Shown here piece by piece: positions 17,598 to 28,557 of a stretch of 64,000 nt of DNA. Source of the stretch: Pseudomonas fluorescens (GTDB taxonomy: Bacteria > Pseudomonadota > Gammaproteobacteria > Pseudomonadales > Pseudomonadaceae); assembly GCF_902497745.1 (NCBI RefSeq), contig NZ_CABVHJ010000001.1:186001-250000 (forward strand), in the 5' to 3' direction. Each line of letters opens with the position of its first letter. The stretch's first letter is position 1. A program made the position numbers and the translations under genes. The notes beneath the pieces are model-generated. The model was given only the letters and a program-made list of their open reading frames with translations. It ran no database searches and had not been told where the DNA came from.

Positions 17598-19823
17598 TTA
17601 GCTGCTCACCGGCAAAATCGGGCTACCCAACCGCTCCAGCAACGTCGCCTGCGCACTCCTCGGGTTCTGGTTCCCGGTCGGCGTATTGCGGATGTAACGG
17701 CCATCCGACTGCAGGCTCCAGCTATGAGTGTTGTCAGTCAGATACAACTCCAGCTCTTTCTTCACCCGGGTCAGCAACTTCTTGCCTTCCACCGGGAAGC
17801 AAGTCTCGACGCGCTTGTCGAGGTTGCGCTCCATCCAGTCGGCGCTGGAGAGGAACATCTGCTCGTCGCCGCCATTGAGGAAGTAGAACACCCGCGTGTG
17901 CTCAAGGAAGCGGCCGATGATCGAGCGCACATGGATATTGTGCGAAACCCCGGCAATCCCCGGACGCAGGCAGCACATGCCGCGCACCACCAGATCGATG
18001 CGCACACCGGACTGGCTGGCCTTGTACAGCGCGCGGATGATCTTCGGATCGGTCAGCGAGTTGAACTTGGCGATGATGTGCGCCGGTTTGCCGTCGAGCG
18101 CAAATTGCGTCTCGCGGGTGATCATGTCGAGCATGCCCTTCTTCAGAGTAAACGGCGCATGCAGCAACTTCTTCATGCGCAGGGTTTTACCCATGCCGAT
18201 CAGCTGGCTGAACAATTTGCCGACGTCTTCGCACAAAGCGTCGTCGGAGGTCAGCAAGCTGTAGTCGGTGTACAGCTTGGCGTTGCCGGCGTGGTAGTTA
18301 CCGGTGCCGAGGTGCGCGTAACGGACGATCTCGCCGGCTTCGCGACGCAGGATCAGCATCATCTTGGCGTGGGTCTTGAAGCCGACCACGCCGTAGATCA
18401 CCACCGCACCGGCCGCTTGCAGACGGCTGGCCAGTTGCAGGTTGGATTCTTCGTCAAACCGCGCACGCAGCTCGATGACCGCCGTCACTTCCTTGCCGTT
18501 ACGCGCGGCATCCACCAGCGCGTCGACGATCTCGGAGTTGGCGCCGGAGCGATACAGCGTCTGGCGTACGGCCAACACATGCGGATCTTTCGCCGCCTGA
18601 CGCAGCAGATCGACCACCGGAGTGAACGACTCGAACGGGTGCAGCAAGAGGATGTCCTGCTTGCTGACCACGCTGAAAATGTTTTCGCTGTTCTGCAGCA
18701 GTTTCGGGATCTGCGGGGTGAACGGCGTGTATTGCAGCTCCGGATGGCTGTCCAGACCGGTAATGCTGAACAGCCGCGTCAGGTTGACCGGGCCGTTGAC
18801 CTGATACAGCTCGCTCTCGCTCAGGTTGAACTGCTTGAGCAGGTAGTCCGAAAGATGTTTCGGGCAAGTGTCGGCGACTTCCAGACGCACTGCATCACCG
18901 TAGCGACGCGAGAACAACTCGCCACGCAGGGCGCGGGCCAGGTCTTCGACGTCTTCGGAGTCGAGCGCCAGGTCGGCGTTTCGGGTCAGACGGAACTGGT
19001 AGCAGCCTTTTACCTTCATGCCCTGGAACAGGTCATCGGCGTGGGCGTGGATCATCGACGAGAGGAATACATAGTTGTCGCCGGGGCCGCCGACTTCTTC
19101 CGGCACCTTGATGATCCGTGGCAGCAAGCGCGGCGCCGGGATGATCGCCAGACCGGAATCGCGACCGAAGGCGTCGATACCTTCGAGCTCGACGATGAAG
19201 TTCAGGCTCTTGTTCACCAGCAACGGAAACGGGTGCGTCGGGTCGAGGCCGATCGGGGTGATGATCGGTGCGATCTCGTCGCGGAAATAACGGCGCACCC
19301 AGGTTTTGAGCTTGACCGTCCAGTTGCGGCGACGGATGAAGCGCACCTGATGCTTTTCCAGCTCCGGCAACAGAATGTCGTTGAGGATCGCGTACTGACG
19401 GTCAACGTGACCGTGGACCAGCTCGCTGATCCGCGCCAGCGCTTGATGCGGCTGCAGACCATCGGCACCGGCCTGTTCACGGGCGAAGGTGATCTGTTTC
19501 TTCAGGCCGGCGACGCGGATTTCAAAGAATTCATCGAGGTTGCTGGAGAAGATCAGCAGGAACTTCAAGCGTTCCAGCAACGGATAGGACTCGTCCAGCG
19601 CCTGTTCCAGCACGCGGATGTTGAATTGCAGTTGCGAGAGCTCGCGATGGATGTACAGGCTGCTGTCATCCAGGCCCGGAATTGTAATCGCCGGCACCGC
19701 CGCCGCAGGTTCGGCCGCCGGCGCGGGTGGCGCAGGCTCCAGTTCCGGCGGGGTCTCGGTGATTTGCTCGACCACCGGTTGAGCTTCTTTTACTGCAACT
19801 TCCGTGAGTCCTTCGGTATTCAT
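17598..19823 (-). CDS. ppk: Polyphosphate kinase 1
   Basis: It makes inorganic polyphosphate from ATP, reversibly. The 741 residues have a 50-residue Ala/Glu/Pro-rich N-terminal extension, then the PPK N-domain ([20 protein letters not shown]), head domain, and two phospholipase-D-like C-domains. The autophosphorylated His lies in [12 protein letters not shown], and the second motif is [13 protein letters not shown]. The N-terminal tail is longer than in E. coli PPK. It starts 31 nt after hemB stops, so a hemB-ppk transcript is likely. An open frame runs the whole length of the opposite strand but is a codon-bias artefact. Confidence 0.96.
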   Translation of the reverse strand: MNTEGLTEVAVKEAQPVVEQITETPPELEPAPPAPAAEPAAAVPAITIPGLDDSSLYIHRELSQLQFNIRVLEQALDESYPLLERLKFLLIFSSNLDEFFEIRVAGLKKQITFAREQAGADGLQPHQALARISELVHGHVDRQYAILNDILLPELEKHQVRFIRRRNWTVKLKTWVRRYFRDEIAPIITPIGLDPTHPFPLLVNKSLNFIVELEGIDAFGRDSGLAIIPAPRLLPRIIKVPEEVGGPGDNYVFLSSMIHAHADDLFQGMKVKGCYQFRLTRNADLALDSEDVEDLARALRGELFSRRYGDAVRLEVADTCPKHLSDYLLKQFNLSESELYQVNGPVNLTRLFSITGLDSHPELQYTPFTPQIPKLLQNSENIFSVVSKQDILLLHPFESFTPVVDLLRQAAKDPHVLAVRQTLYRSGANSEIVDALVDAARNGKEVTAVIELRARFDEESNLQLASRLQAAGAVVIYGVVGFKTHAKMMLILRREAGEIVRYAHLGTGNYHAGNAKLYTDYSLLTSDDALCEDVGKLFSQLIGMGKTLRMKKLLHAPFTLKKGMLDMITRETQFALDGKPAHIIAKFNSLTDPKIIRALYKASQSGVRIDLVVRGMCCLRPGIAGVSHNIHVRSIIGRFLEHTRVFYFLNGGDEQMFLSSADWMERNLDKRVETCFPVEGKKLLTRVKKELELYLTDNTHSWSLQSDGRYIRNTPTGNQNPRSAQATLLERLGSPILPVSS

Positions 19824-19841
19824 TGAATGTTCCTGGGAGGG

Positions 19842-20981
<1,140 letters not shown>

Positions 20982-20990
20982 TCACGTCGA

Positions 20991-21020
20991 GACACATTTG
21001 GACACTTTCATGAATGTGTC
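20991..21020. other. Inverted repeat GACACATT / AATGTGTC between hemB and dedA
   Basis: GACACATT (20991-20998) pairs with AATGTGTC (21013-21020) about 43 bp before the DedA start. It could be an operator or the stem of a leader; the factor is unknown. Confidence 0.4.
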
Positions 21021-21062
21021 CGAAGGGTTAGGCTGCGCGTTCATTTCGCCAGCACCCAGACA

Positions 21063-21713
21063 ATGCTCCAACAATTTCTGCATGACTTTGGCTACTTTGC
21101 CTTGTTCCTCGGCACGTTTTTCGAAGGCGAAACCATCCTGGTGCTCGCGGGCTTCCTCGCGTTCCGTGGATACATGGACATCAACCTGGTGGTGGTCGTG
21201 GCGTTCTGCGGCAGCTATGCCGGCGATCAGCTGTGGTACTTCCTCGGCCGCAAGCACGGGCGCAAGTTACTCGCGCGCAAACCGCGCTGGCAGATGATGG
21301 GCGATCGCGCGCTGGAGCACATTCGCAAGCACCCGGACATCTGGGTGTTGAGCTTCCGTTTCGTTTACGGGCTGCGCACGGTGATGCCGGTGGCGATCGG
21401 CCTGTCGGGCTATCCGCCGGGACGTTATCTGCTGCTTAACGGCATTGGCGCTGCGATCTGGGCGACCGCGCTGGCTGCTGCGGCTTACCACTTCGGTGCG
21501 GTGCTGGAAGGCATGCTCGGCAGCATCAAGAAGTACGAGTTGTGGGTATTGGGCGCGTTGCTGGTGCTCGGCGTTGGTCTGTGGCTGCGCCGCCGCTTCA
21601 AGAATGCGCGATTGGCCAAGCAGGTTTACGCCGACGAGCAAGCCGCGAAAGCGGCACTGCTGAATCAAGCCGAAGAGTCCAAGCCTGCCGAACCGAAGAC
21701 GCCAGCCGAGTAA
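21063..21713 (+). CDS. DedA family inner-membrane protein
   Basis: A 216-residue protein with four to five membrane segments and the DedA signature: FEGETILVLAGFLAFRG early and the RFVYGLRTVMPVAIGLSGY block near residue 100, with GDQLWYFLGRKHGR between. DedA proteins recycle or flip undecaprenyl phosphate or phospholipids and support proton-motive force and drug tolerance; which lipid this one handles cannot be told. The C-terminal 45 residues are charged and Ala/Glu-rich, and cytoplasmic. It is divergent from hemB. Confidence 0.88.
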   Translation: MLQQFLHDFGYFALFLGTFFEGETILVLAGFLAFRGYMDINLVVVVAFCGSYAGDQLWYFLGRKHGRKLLARKPRWQMMGDRALEHIRKHPDIWVLSFRFVYGLRTVMPVAIGLSGYPPGRYLLLNGIGAAIWATALAAAAYHFGAVLEGMLGSIKKYELWVLGALLVLGVGLWLRRRFKNARLAKQVYADEQAAKAALLNQAEESKPAEPKTPAE

Positions 21714-21731
21714 CTCGCTGGCGACTGGCTA

Positions 21732-21756
21732 CAGCCCGTCGACACTGAGCGGGCTG
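21732..21756. terminator. Weak stem-loop in the 290-bp gap between dedA and elbB
   Basis: CAGCCCG (21732-21738) pairs with CGGGCTG (21750-21756). No U-run follows. The rest of 21757-22003 holds no gene I can support; an SD (GGAGAG) precedes elbB. Confidence 0.35.
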
Positions 21757-22003
21757 GCCGACCCTTTCAGTCAGATACGTCACTTTTATCCCCGCTGCTC
21801 TGGCGCATTCAAGTTCGCCAGCCGCGTTCTCACGCCAGAAATCTCCCGTTCGTTACGCAGCAGGCAACCGCAAATAATGAACACCCCGCCGTTGTTGCGA
21901 TCCATGTAGAAAGCGTTCCATGCAAGTGCCGCCACCACTTGAGCCTATGGCAACGCGCGACAATTTAGTGGACATTTAGCGCCATGAATCTGGAGAGAAA
22001 CCC

Positions 22004-22672
22004 ATGAGCAAAAAAGTTGCAGTGATCCTGTCCGGCAGTGGCGTGTACGACGGCGCCGAGATCCACGAAAGTGTCATCACCCTGCTGCGCCTCGACCAAC
22101 GCGGTGCCCAGGTACAGTGCTTCGCCCCGAACATCGCGCAATTGCATGTGATCAATCACCTGACCGGAGAAGAAATGCCCGAGTCGCGCAATGTGCTGGT
22201 GGAATCGGCGCGCATCGCCCGTGGCAACATCAAGGACATCCGCGAAGCCGACGTCGACGACTTCGATGCGCTGATCGTGCCGGGCGGTTTTGGTGCGGCG
22301 AAGAACCTTTCGAACTTTGCCGTCGAAGGCGCCGGTTGCACTGTGCAGCCTGAGGTGCTGGCCTTGGCCGAGGCGTTTGCCGAAGCGGGCAAACCCGTCG
22401 GTCTGATGTGCATCTCGCCGGCACTGGCGGCGAAGATCTACGGCCCGGGCGTGACCTGCACCATCGGCAACGACGCCGATACAGCCACGGCGATGAACAA
22501 GATGGGCGCCACCCACGAAGACTGCGCGGTGACGGAAATCATCGAAGACAAGGCGCGCAAACTGGTGACGACCCCGGCTTACATGCTGGCGCAGAACATC
22601 AGCGAGGCGGCTTCGGGGATCAACAAACTGGTCGACCGCGTGCTCGAACTGACCCACGAAAACGACGCCTGA
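22004..22672 (+). CDS. elbB: Isoprenoid biosynthesis glyoxalase ElbB (DJ-1/PfpI family)
   Basis: A 222-residue cytosolic member of the DJ-1 superfamily. The opening KKVAVILSGSGVYDGAEIHE and the catalytic-Cys nucleophile elbow GLMCISPAL at about residues 133-141 identify ElbB (formerly SCRP-27A/YhbL). The family has weak glyoxalase activity; the link to isoprenoids comes from overexpression work in E. coli. It is monocistronic with a GGAGAG ribosome site; a REP pair follows within 25 nt. Confidence 0.92.
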   Translation: MSKKVAVILSGSGVYDGAEIHESVITLLRLDQRGAQVQCFAPNIAQLHVINHLTGEEMPESRNVLVESARIARGNIKDIREADVDDFDALIVPGGFGAAKNLSNFAVEGAGCTVQPEVLALAEAFAEAGKPVGLMCISPALAAKIYGPGVTCTIGNDADTATAMNKMGATHEDCAVTEIIEDKARKLVTTPAYMLAQNISEAASGINKLVDRVLELTHENDA

Positions 22673-22696
22673 TTCCCCGCAGTACACAAATCCCAA

Positions 22697-22785
22697 TGTG
22701 GGAGCGAGCTTGCTCGCGAAAGCGGTGTGTCATTCAACACAGCGTTGCCTGATCTGGCGCCTTCGCGAGCAAGCTCGCTCCCACA
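22697..22785. repeat. REP pair (inverted)
   Basis: TGTGGGAGCGAGCTTGCTCGCGAA at 22697-22720 and its inverse at 22762-22785, separated by 41 nt. It fills the space between convergent elbB and yaiI. Confidence 0.9.
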
Positions 22786-22800
22786 GGTTTTGTGTACCGC

Positions 22801-23256
22801 TCAAGACTGGCGCGATAGTCGGGTGAGGATGCGGTCCAGCGCATTGGCAAACGCCTGTTTCTCGCGATCGCCAAACGGCGCAGGTCCGCCGCTCATCTGG
22901 CCTTGTTCGCGCAAATCGGTAAACAGGTTGCGCACCGCCAGACGCTCGCCCATGTTCTGCGCATCGAACTCCTTGCCGCGCGGATCCAGCGCCGCGACAC
23001 CCTTCTTCACCAAGCGATCGGCTAACGGAATATCGCTGCAAATCACCAGTTCACCCGGCACCGCGTGCTCGACCAGATAATCGTCCGCCGCATCCGGCCC
23101 GCTCGGCACCACAATCAGTTTGACGATGGCCAGTCCCGGCTTGATCTGCGGCTGCCCGGCCACCAGCACCACTTCGTACTGACGCTTGAGGGCGAACTTC
23201 ACCACCAGATCCTTCGCCGCCCGTGGGCAGGCATCCGCATCGATCCATACACGCAT
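22801..23256 (-). CDS. YaiI/YqxD family protein (DUF188)
   Basis: A 151-residue conserved protein that opens with MRVWIDADACPRAAKD, the metal-ligand Asp cluster of a PIN-like/NYN fold. Later motifs are DYLVEHAVPGELVICSDIPL and the ALDPRGKEF block. This suggests an RNA-acting hydrolase, but no activity is established. The start at 23256 is preceded by GGAGG at proper spacing; an upstream ATG at 23277 would overlap the ribosome site. It is flanked on both sides by REP elements. Confidence 0.88.
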   Translation of the reverse strand: MRVWIDADACPRAAKDLVVKFALKRQYEVVLVAGQPQIKPGLAIVKLIVVPSGPDAADDYLVEHAVPGELVICSDIPLADRLVKKGVAALDPRGKEFDAQNMGERLAVRNLFTDLREQGQMSGGPAPFGDREKQAFANALDRILTRLSRQS

Positions 23257-23277
23257 TTTTCTAACCTCCAAAAACAA

Positions 23278-23356
23278 TTCGCGAGCAGGTCGAATCGTCG
23301 CACCGTCACTCCCACAGATTACGCGTAAACCCTGTGGGAGCGAGCTTGCTCGCGAA
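23278..23356. repeat. REP pair with one enlarged variant unit
   Basis: The left unit (23278-23316) is a REP arm interrupted by about 15 extra bases (TCGAATCGTCGCACCGTC in this orientation). The right unit (23332-23356) is a normal REP. The same enlarged variant recurs at 45842-45880. Confidence 0.85.
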
Positions 23357-23376
23357 TGTGAGCGCAGCGAATGCTG

Positions 23377-25272
23377 TTAAGCGACTAGCCGTCGCTTCTC
23401 CGCCACCCAACTACGCCCATACAACACAACAATCGCCAGAATCGCCACCGCCTGCGCCGTCAAAGAATACGCATCGGCATGAATCCCCAGCCAATCGAAT
23501 TCAAAGAACGCCACCGGCCGCGTGCCGAAGATCCCGGCTTCCTGCAACGCCTTCACGCCATGCCCGGCAAACACCACCGACAACGCGCACAGCAGCGCAG
23601 CGTTGATGCTAAAGAAGAGCGTCAGCGGCAGCTTCGCCGAACCGCGCAGAATCACCCACGCCAGACCGACCAGCAACACCAGCGCCGTTGCGCCACCCGC
23701 GAGCACCGCGTCATGTCCGGCCGGGCCGGCCTGCAACCACAGGGTTTCGTAGAACAGAATCACTTCGAACAACTCGCGGTACACCGAAAAGAACGCCAGA
23801 ATCGCGAAGCCGAAACGCCCACCCCCACCGACCAGACTGCTCTTGATGTAATCCTGCCAGGCTGCGGCATGACGGCGGTCGTGCATCCACACGCCGAGCC
23901 ACAGCACCATCACACTGGCAAACAGCGCCGTCGCGCCTTCAAGCAATTCACGCTGCGAACCGCTGACATCGATGACGTACGCCGCCAATGCCCAGGTGCC
24001 CAAACCTGCCAGCAGCGCCAGACCCCAACCGACGTTGACGCTGCGCACCGCCGATTGCTGACCGGTGTTACGCAGGAAGGCGAGGATTGCCGCCAGCACC
24101 AGAATCGCTTCCAGACCTTCGCGCAGCAGAATCAGCAGACCGGAGATGTAGCTCAGCGACCAGCTCAAGCCGTCACTGCCGAGCAATCCGGCAGATTCCT
24201 TGAGTTTGGCCTTGGCGGCGTCCAGGCGCTGCTCGGCCTGCGCAACCGGCAAGCCGTCCTGCAACGATTGCCGGTAAGCCATCAGGGATTTTTCGGTGTC
24301 CTTGCGCACATTGGCGTCGACATTATCCAGCGAGCTTTCGACCAGTTCGAAGCCTTCCAGATACGCCGCGACCGACAGGTCGTAAGCCTGATCATGTTCA
24401 CCGGCGCGGTACGCGGCAAGGCTCTTGTCCAACGTCGCGGCGGTGTAGTCGAGCAACTGTGCCGGACCACGCTTGACCTGCGGCGGCTGCGCGCGTTGCG
24501 CACGGAAGGTCGCCGCCGCTTGCGGGCCATCGGCGGCCTGCACTTCGGCCGGAGTCTGGCGCGCCAGATCGGCGATGTTGTAGGTCTTCTCGGACTTGGC
24601 CGCCGCCGGATCGGCGCTGAAGCCGGCGATGTAAGTCGCCAGATCCCAGCGCTGACGATCGTCAAGCTGATCGGCAAACGCCGGCATGTCGGTGCCTTCG
24701 ACGCCTTGGCCGAGGGTGTTGTAGATCGCATACAGGCTAAGGTGATCCAACCGCGCTGCATCACGCAGATTGGCCGGTGCCGGGGTCATGCCGAGGCCCG
24801 CCGGGCCGTCACCGGCACCGCTGTCACCGTGGCACACCGAGCAATTCTGCGCATAAAGCGGCGCACCACGGGTGGGATCGGGGGTGATGATAGGTGCCTG
24901 GCTGACTTCATACGCCACCGCCAGTTGCGCGCCCAGTTGCCGCGCCTGCCGGGCCACTTCGGCACCCTCCTGCTTCGTGGTAATCGCCGCCTTCAAAGCG
25001 CTGACACCTTGCTCCAACGCAGCCTTTTCCGGTTTGACCGGCATGCCGGCGATCAAGCCTTGCAGCGCCCGCGTGAACTCCAGTTGCTCGCGGAACTCGG
25101 CGTCATCGACAACCTTGCCCGCCGCTACCGTCGGCGGGTAATCCGCGCTGATGTAATCGAGCAGGTGCAGCGCTTGCGGCGCGCCTTCCACGGTATCGGC
25201 CAGCAGATTGAAGCTGCTCAGGGCAATCAACGGGAACACCAGCCAGGCCAGAATTCGGGACGAGGCAGTCAT
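23377..25272 (-). CDS. FTR1-family iron permease fused to a c-type cytochrome domain
   Basis: A 631-residue iron importer. A signal peptide (residues 1-26) and a helical periplasmic region come first, then a cytochrome c domain with the heme motif CSVCH at residues 144-148, a helical stretch (to about 360), and the seven-helix FTR1 permease. The two iron-binding REXXE motifs are present as REGLE (near 383) and RELFE. The heme domain could re-oxidise or carry electrons for ferrous iron before transport, in place of a separate oxidase. No Fur box was found upstream. It is flanked by REP elements; the adjacent lipoprotein operon is divergent. Confidence 0.9.
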   Translation of the reverse strand: MTASSRILAWLVFPLIALSSFNLLADTVEGAPQALHLLDYISADYPPTVAAGKVVDDAEFREQLEFTRALQGLIAGMPVKPEKAALEQGVSALKAAITTKQEGAEVARQARQLGAQLAVAYEVSQAPIITPDPTRGAPLYAQNCSVCHGDSGAGDGPAGLGMTPAPANLRDAARLDHLSLYAIYNTLGQGVEGTDMPAFADQLDDRQRWDLATYIAGFSADPAAAKSEKTYNIADLARQTPAEVQAADGPQAAATFRAQRAQPPQVKRGPAQLLDYTAATLDKSLAAYRAGEHDQAYDLSVAAYLEGFELVESSLDNVDANVRKDTEKSLMAYRQSLQDGLPVAQAEQRLDAAKAKLKESAGLLGSDGLSWSLSYISGLLILLREGLEAILVLAAILAFLRNTGQQSAVRSVNVGWGLALLAGLGTWALAAYVIDVSGSQRELLEGATALFASVMVLWLGVWMHDRRHAAAWQDYIKSSLVGGGGRFGFAILAFFSVYRELFEVILFYETLWLQAGPAGHDAVLAGGATALVLLVGLAWVILRGSAKLPLTLFFSINAALLCALSVVFAGHGVKALQEAGIFGTRPVAFFEFDWLGIHADAYSLTAQAVAILAIVVLYGRSWVAEKRRLVA

Positions 25273-25530
25273 GAACGGATCTCAAATGGAAATGCGAAGT
25301 TACATATTGTTCACTTCGCGGACTTTTCTCTCAAGCTTTGTCGGTTTTTCGCTTTTATTGGGCGGATATGCCCGGCAGACGAACACCGCAATATCGCCGA
25401 GGATTGCCGCAGTCACAGGGTTCTTGATCGGCGCACATCGGCCCCCAACCTGAATCGCAGCCATTGGCCAGCATCCGACACTATACTGCGCGCGCCCTCA
25501 ACATTTCGGCTCAAGGAGACACCCCAGTTT

Positions 25531-26937
25531 ATGCGGATCATCCCGTTGCTCGTCCTGCTCGCCGCTGCTCCTTTATTGAACGGTTGCGCGGCTTACCGCG
25601 ATTACGATCAGGAAATGCAGCAAACCACCGACGAGATGACCAAGGGCAACCTCACCGGTGCACTGGCACTGGTCGAGATGCACAACCCGTGGGAAGACAA
25701 GGATCTGCTGTATTACCTGGAAACAGGCGCCATCCTCAGCGCTGGCAGCGCCCTGCCCGAAAGTCAGCAAGCGTGGCGCAGTGCTGACCGGATGATCTTC
25801 CAGCGCGAAGAGGTCAACCCGTCAGGCGCCATGAAGTTGCTGGCGCGGTTCGGCGATGAAATGGGCACCATGCTGGTCAACGACAAGTTGCGGCGTTACG
25901 AAGGCTACGATTACGAAAAGGTCATGCTGACCACGCAAATGGCCCTCAATCAGTTGTCCATCAACGATTTCGATGGGGCACGCGCCGACATCAAGAAAAC
26001 CCACGAACGCGAAGCACTGATCGCCCGGCAGCGGGAAAAACAATACGAAGAAGCCGAAGAACAGGCCAAGACCCAAGGCATCGTATTGCGTTACAAGGAT
26101 CTGCAAGGCTACCCCGTGGCCATTCTTGACGCGCCGAATGTGGTAGAGCTGAAGAACGGCTATCAGAGTGCTTTCAGCCATTATCTGGCTGGCTTCACTT
26201 ACGAGGCCTTGGGCGAGCGAGACCTCGCGGCGCCCGGCTATCGCCAAGCGATCGAATTGCGCCCGGACCTGCCCTTTCTGCAAAAAGCCTTGCGCAATCT
26301 CGATAAGCCCATCGCGAAAACCGATGAAAGCGATGTGTTGATCATTATTCAGAGTGGCCTGGCACCTGCCCGCAGTTCGGTGCAGGTGCCTATTCCAGTG
26401 CGCCTGAACGAAAATCTGGTCATCGTCGCACCGATTTCTTTTCCGGTCATGGTGCCGGACACCGTGACCCCAGGCTTCAGTCATGTCACGGTGGATGGTC
26501 GAAAACAGCCGCTGACCATGATCAACAGCGTCACCGACATGTCCATCCGCACATTACGCGATGACATGCCGGCAATCATCTCGCGGGCGATGTTCCGCGC
26601 CAACATGGCCGCCATCAGTCAGGCTCAGGAAAACGAGCGCAATCCGGCCAAGGCTTCGCTGACAGTCACCCAGCATGACCCGTTTGAAGAAGCTGACACG
26701 CGAACCTGGCGGGCACTGCCGGACAAAACACTGATCGCCCGCCTGCGCCTGAAAAAAGGTTTGCATACGTTTCGATTGCCAATCCCACCGACTGATTACC
26801 CGTTTCAATTACGCGTCGACCATGACCACCAGATTCTGCATCTGCGAGTGTTCCGGGATCAGACGTATACGGTGGGTTCGGCTTTCGTCCCGCGGGCCAC
26901 TCCGTTGCCGGAAAAAACGCCGACGCCTGCCAAGTAA
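25531..26937 (+). CDS. Lipoprotein of the COG3014 type, paralogue 1
   Basis: A 468-residue exported lipoprotein of unknown function. The signal peptide ends in the lipobox LNGC (Cys at residue 19). The N-terminal half is helical and repeat-like, and it shares the block RRYEGYDYEKVMLTTQMALN with the next gene. The mid region has ALGERDLAAPGYRQAIELRP, like a TPR turn, and the C-terminal half is beta-rich. The ATG at 25531 has AAGGAG 11 nt upstream; a long open frame further upstream is antisense to the iron permease and is not part of the gene. It starts a cell-envelope cluster with YcfL- and LpoB-like proteins. Confidence 0.82.
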   Translation: MRIIPLLVLLAAAPLLNGCAAYRDYDQEMQQTTDEMTKGNLTGALALVEMHNPWEDKDLLYYLETGAILSAGSALPESQQAWRSADRMIFQREEVNPSGAMKLLARFGDEMGTMLVNDKLRRYEGYDYEKVMLTTQMALNQLSINDFDGARADIKKTHEREALIARQREKQYEEAEEQAKTQGIVLRYKDLQGYPVAILDAPNVVELKNGYQSAFSHYLAGFTYEALGERDLAAPGYRQAIELRPDLPFLQKALRNLDKPIAKTDESDVLIIIQSGLAPARSSVQVPIPVRLNENLVIVAPISFPVMVPDTVTPGFSHVTVDGRKQPLTMINSVTDMSIRTLRDDMPAIISRAMFRANMAAISQAQENERNPAKASLTVTQHDPFEEADTRTWRALPDKTLIARLRLKKGLHTFRLPIPPTDYPFQLRVDHDHQILHLRVFRDQTYTVGSAFVPRATPLPEKTPTPAK

Positions 26938-27147
26938 TGGCACACCATCAAACCAGTGCAATCAAAAAGCAATTACATAGCCACTACGTCACGCCTATAA
27001 TGCCGCGCCCTCGCCATGCGAACCGGCACAAAAGCTCCTCCGGTAACGAGGAATTGGCAGGAGGCCAACGCCCTGTCGATGGGTCACATCAGCCCGACCA
27101 GCACACGCGGCTGCAGTTAAATCAGCTACTCAGGGAAGAAGTACCCC

Positions 27148-28542
27148 ATGGTTTTCCGCGCTCCCACCTTGATCGCGCTCAGCGCCGTCACTCTGCTCTC
27201 CGGCTGTTCGGCGTTTCGCAACTACGACTCCGAACTGGCCCAGACCAATCAGCAACTGGCCTCCGGCAACGTCGACGCCGCGCTGACACTGCTGGAAAAG
27301 AACAACAACGGCCCTGACAAAGACCTGCTGTATTACTTCGAGAAAGGTGAATTGCTGCGCGCCAAGGGCGACCTGTCCGGCAGCCAGAATGCCTGGACCA
27401 GCGCCGACCAGGTGGTGGGCAAATGGGAAGACTCGGTCAAACTCGACACCGACAAGTACCTGGCTCAATTCGGCAGCTTCCTGGTCAACGATAAAGTGCG
27501 TCGCTACGAAGGTTACGACTACGAAAAAGTCATGCTGACCACCCAGATGGCCCTGAACCTGCTGGCGGTCAACGATTTCGACGGCGCGCGCACCGCGATC
27601 AAGAAGACTCACGAACGTGAGGCAGTGATCGCCGAGCTGCGCGACAAGGAATACCTCAAGAGCGAGGAAGAGGCCGAGAAAGAAGGCATCAAGACTCAGT
27701 ACAAGGACCTGCAGGGATATCCTGTCGCCAGTCTCGACGCGCCAGAAGTGGTTGGCCTGAAGAACAGCTACCAAAGTGCTTTCAGCCATTACCTGTCCGG
27801 TTTCGTCTATGAAGCGCTGGGCGAGAAAGGCCTGGCTGCACCGGGCTACCGCAAGGCCGCCGAGCTGCGCCCGAACACTCCACTGCTGGAGCAGGCGCTG
27901 GTCAACCTCGACAAGCCGAGCAAGTCCGACGATAGCGACATCCTGATCGTGGTGCAAAGCGGTTTGGCGCCGGCCCGTGACTCGATCCGCGTACCGTTGC
28001 CATTGCCAATCTCCAACAACGTGGTGATCACGCCGCTGTCGTTCCCGATCATCAAGCCTGACACTTCCACCGCGCCGTTCGCGCAGATTGGTGTCGACGG
28101 TCAGCAAGTCGATCTGACCGCGCTCAACAGCACCACTGCCATGTCCCGCCGCGCCCTGCGTGACGACATGCCGGGGATCATTCTGCGCACTACCGTGCGT
28201 GCAATCACCAAAGGTGTAGCGCAAAAGCAGATCAATGAAACCAACCCGCTGGCCGGCCTCGCCGTCGGTATCTCTTCAGCTGTGCTCGAAGGTGCCGATA
28301 CCCGTACGTGGCGCACCCTGCCGGACAACACCCAAGTGGTACGTCTGCGTCTGAAAAAGGGTGAGCACCAGGTCAGTCTGCCGAGCGCCGTTGGAGGTTC
28401 GGTGGTCAAGGTCACCGTCGATCAGCGCTATCAAGTAATCAGCCTGCGCGCCGTCGGCAACCAGGTCTTCGCCGGTGGTGTCGCCGCCCACGTGATCCCG
28501 AGCGCCAGCGCGACCAACGTCGCCAGCCTCACACAACCTTAA
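27148..28542 (+). CDS. Lipoprotein of the COG3014 type, paralogue 2
   Basis: A 464-residue outer-envelope lipoprotein, lipobox LSGC after a 17-residue signal peptide. It aligns with the previous gene along its length, with identical stretches around VNDK-RRYEGYDYEKV, SYQSAFSHYLSG and TRTWRTLPD, so the two arose by tandem duplication. The 210-bp gap before it has no gene and could hold its own promoter. Its stop is 15 nt before the YcfL-like start. Function is unknown; co-location with LpoB-type genes hints at peptidoglycan synthesis or envelope assembly. Confidence 0.85.
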   Translation: MVFRAPTLIALSAVTLLSGCSAFRNYDSELAQTNQQLASGNVDAALTLLEKNNNGPDKDLLYYFEKGELLRAKGDLSGSQNAWTSADQVVGKWEDSVKLDTDKYLAQFGSFLVNDKVRRYEGYDYEKVMLTTQMALNLLAVNDFDGARTAIKKTHEREAVIAELRDKEYLKSEEEAEKEGIKTQYKDLQGYPVASLDAPEVVGLKNSYQSAFSHYLSGFVYEALGEKGLAAPGYRKAAELRPNTPLLEQALVNLDKPSKSDDSDILIVVQSGLAPARDSIRVPLPLPISNNVVITPLSFPIIKPDTSTAPFAQIGVDGQQVDLTALNSTTAMSRRALRDDMPGIILRTTVRAITKGVAQKQINETNPLAGLAVGISSAVLEGADTRTWRTLPDNTQVVRLRLKKGEHQVSLPSAVGGSVVKVTVDQRYQVISLRAVGNQVFAGGVAAHVIPSASATNVASLTQP

Positions 28543-28557
28543 GAACGGAGTCTTTGC

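Noticed and set aside
17466..19826. A 786-codon plus-strand frame opposite ppk
   Set aside because: It mirrors ppk and shows no domain, no signal and skewed composition; ppk has all catalytic motifs.
25273..25530. Fur box in front of the iron permease
   Set aside because: AT-rich bits such as CAAATGGAAATG do not match the 19-bp inverted repeat well enough.
23479..26937. A very long plus-strand reading frame (over 1,100 codons) running through the iron permease gene into the lipoprotein
   Set aside because: The first two thirds are antisense to the permease and rich in Arg, Gln and His, as expected for the opposite strand of a GC-rich gene. Only the part from 25531 starts with a ribosome site and a signal peptide.
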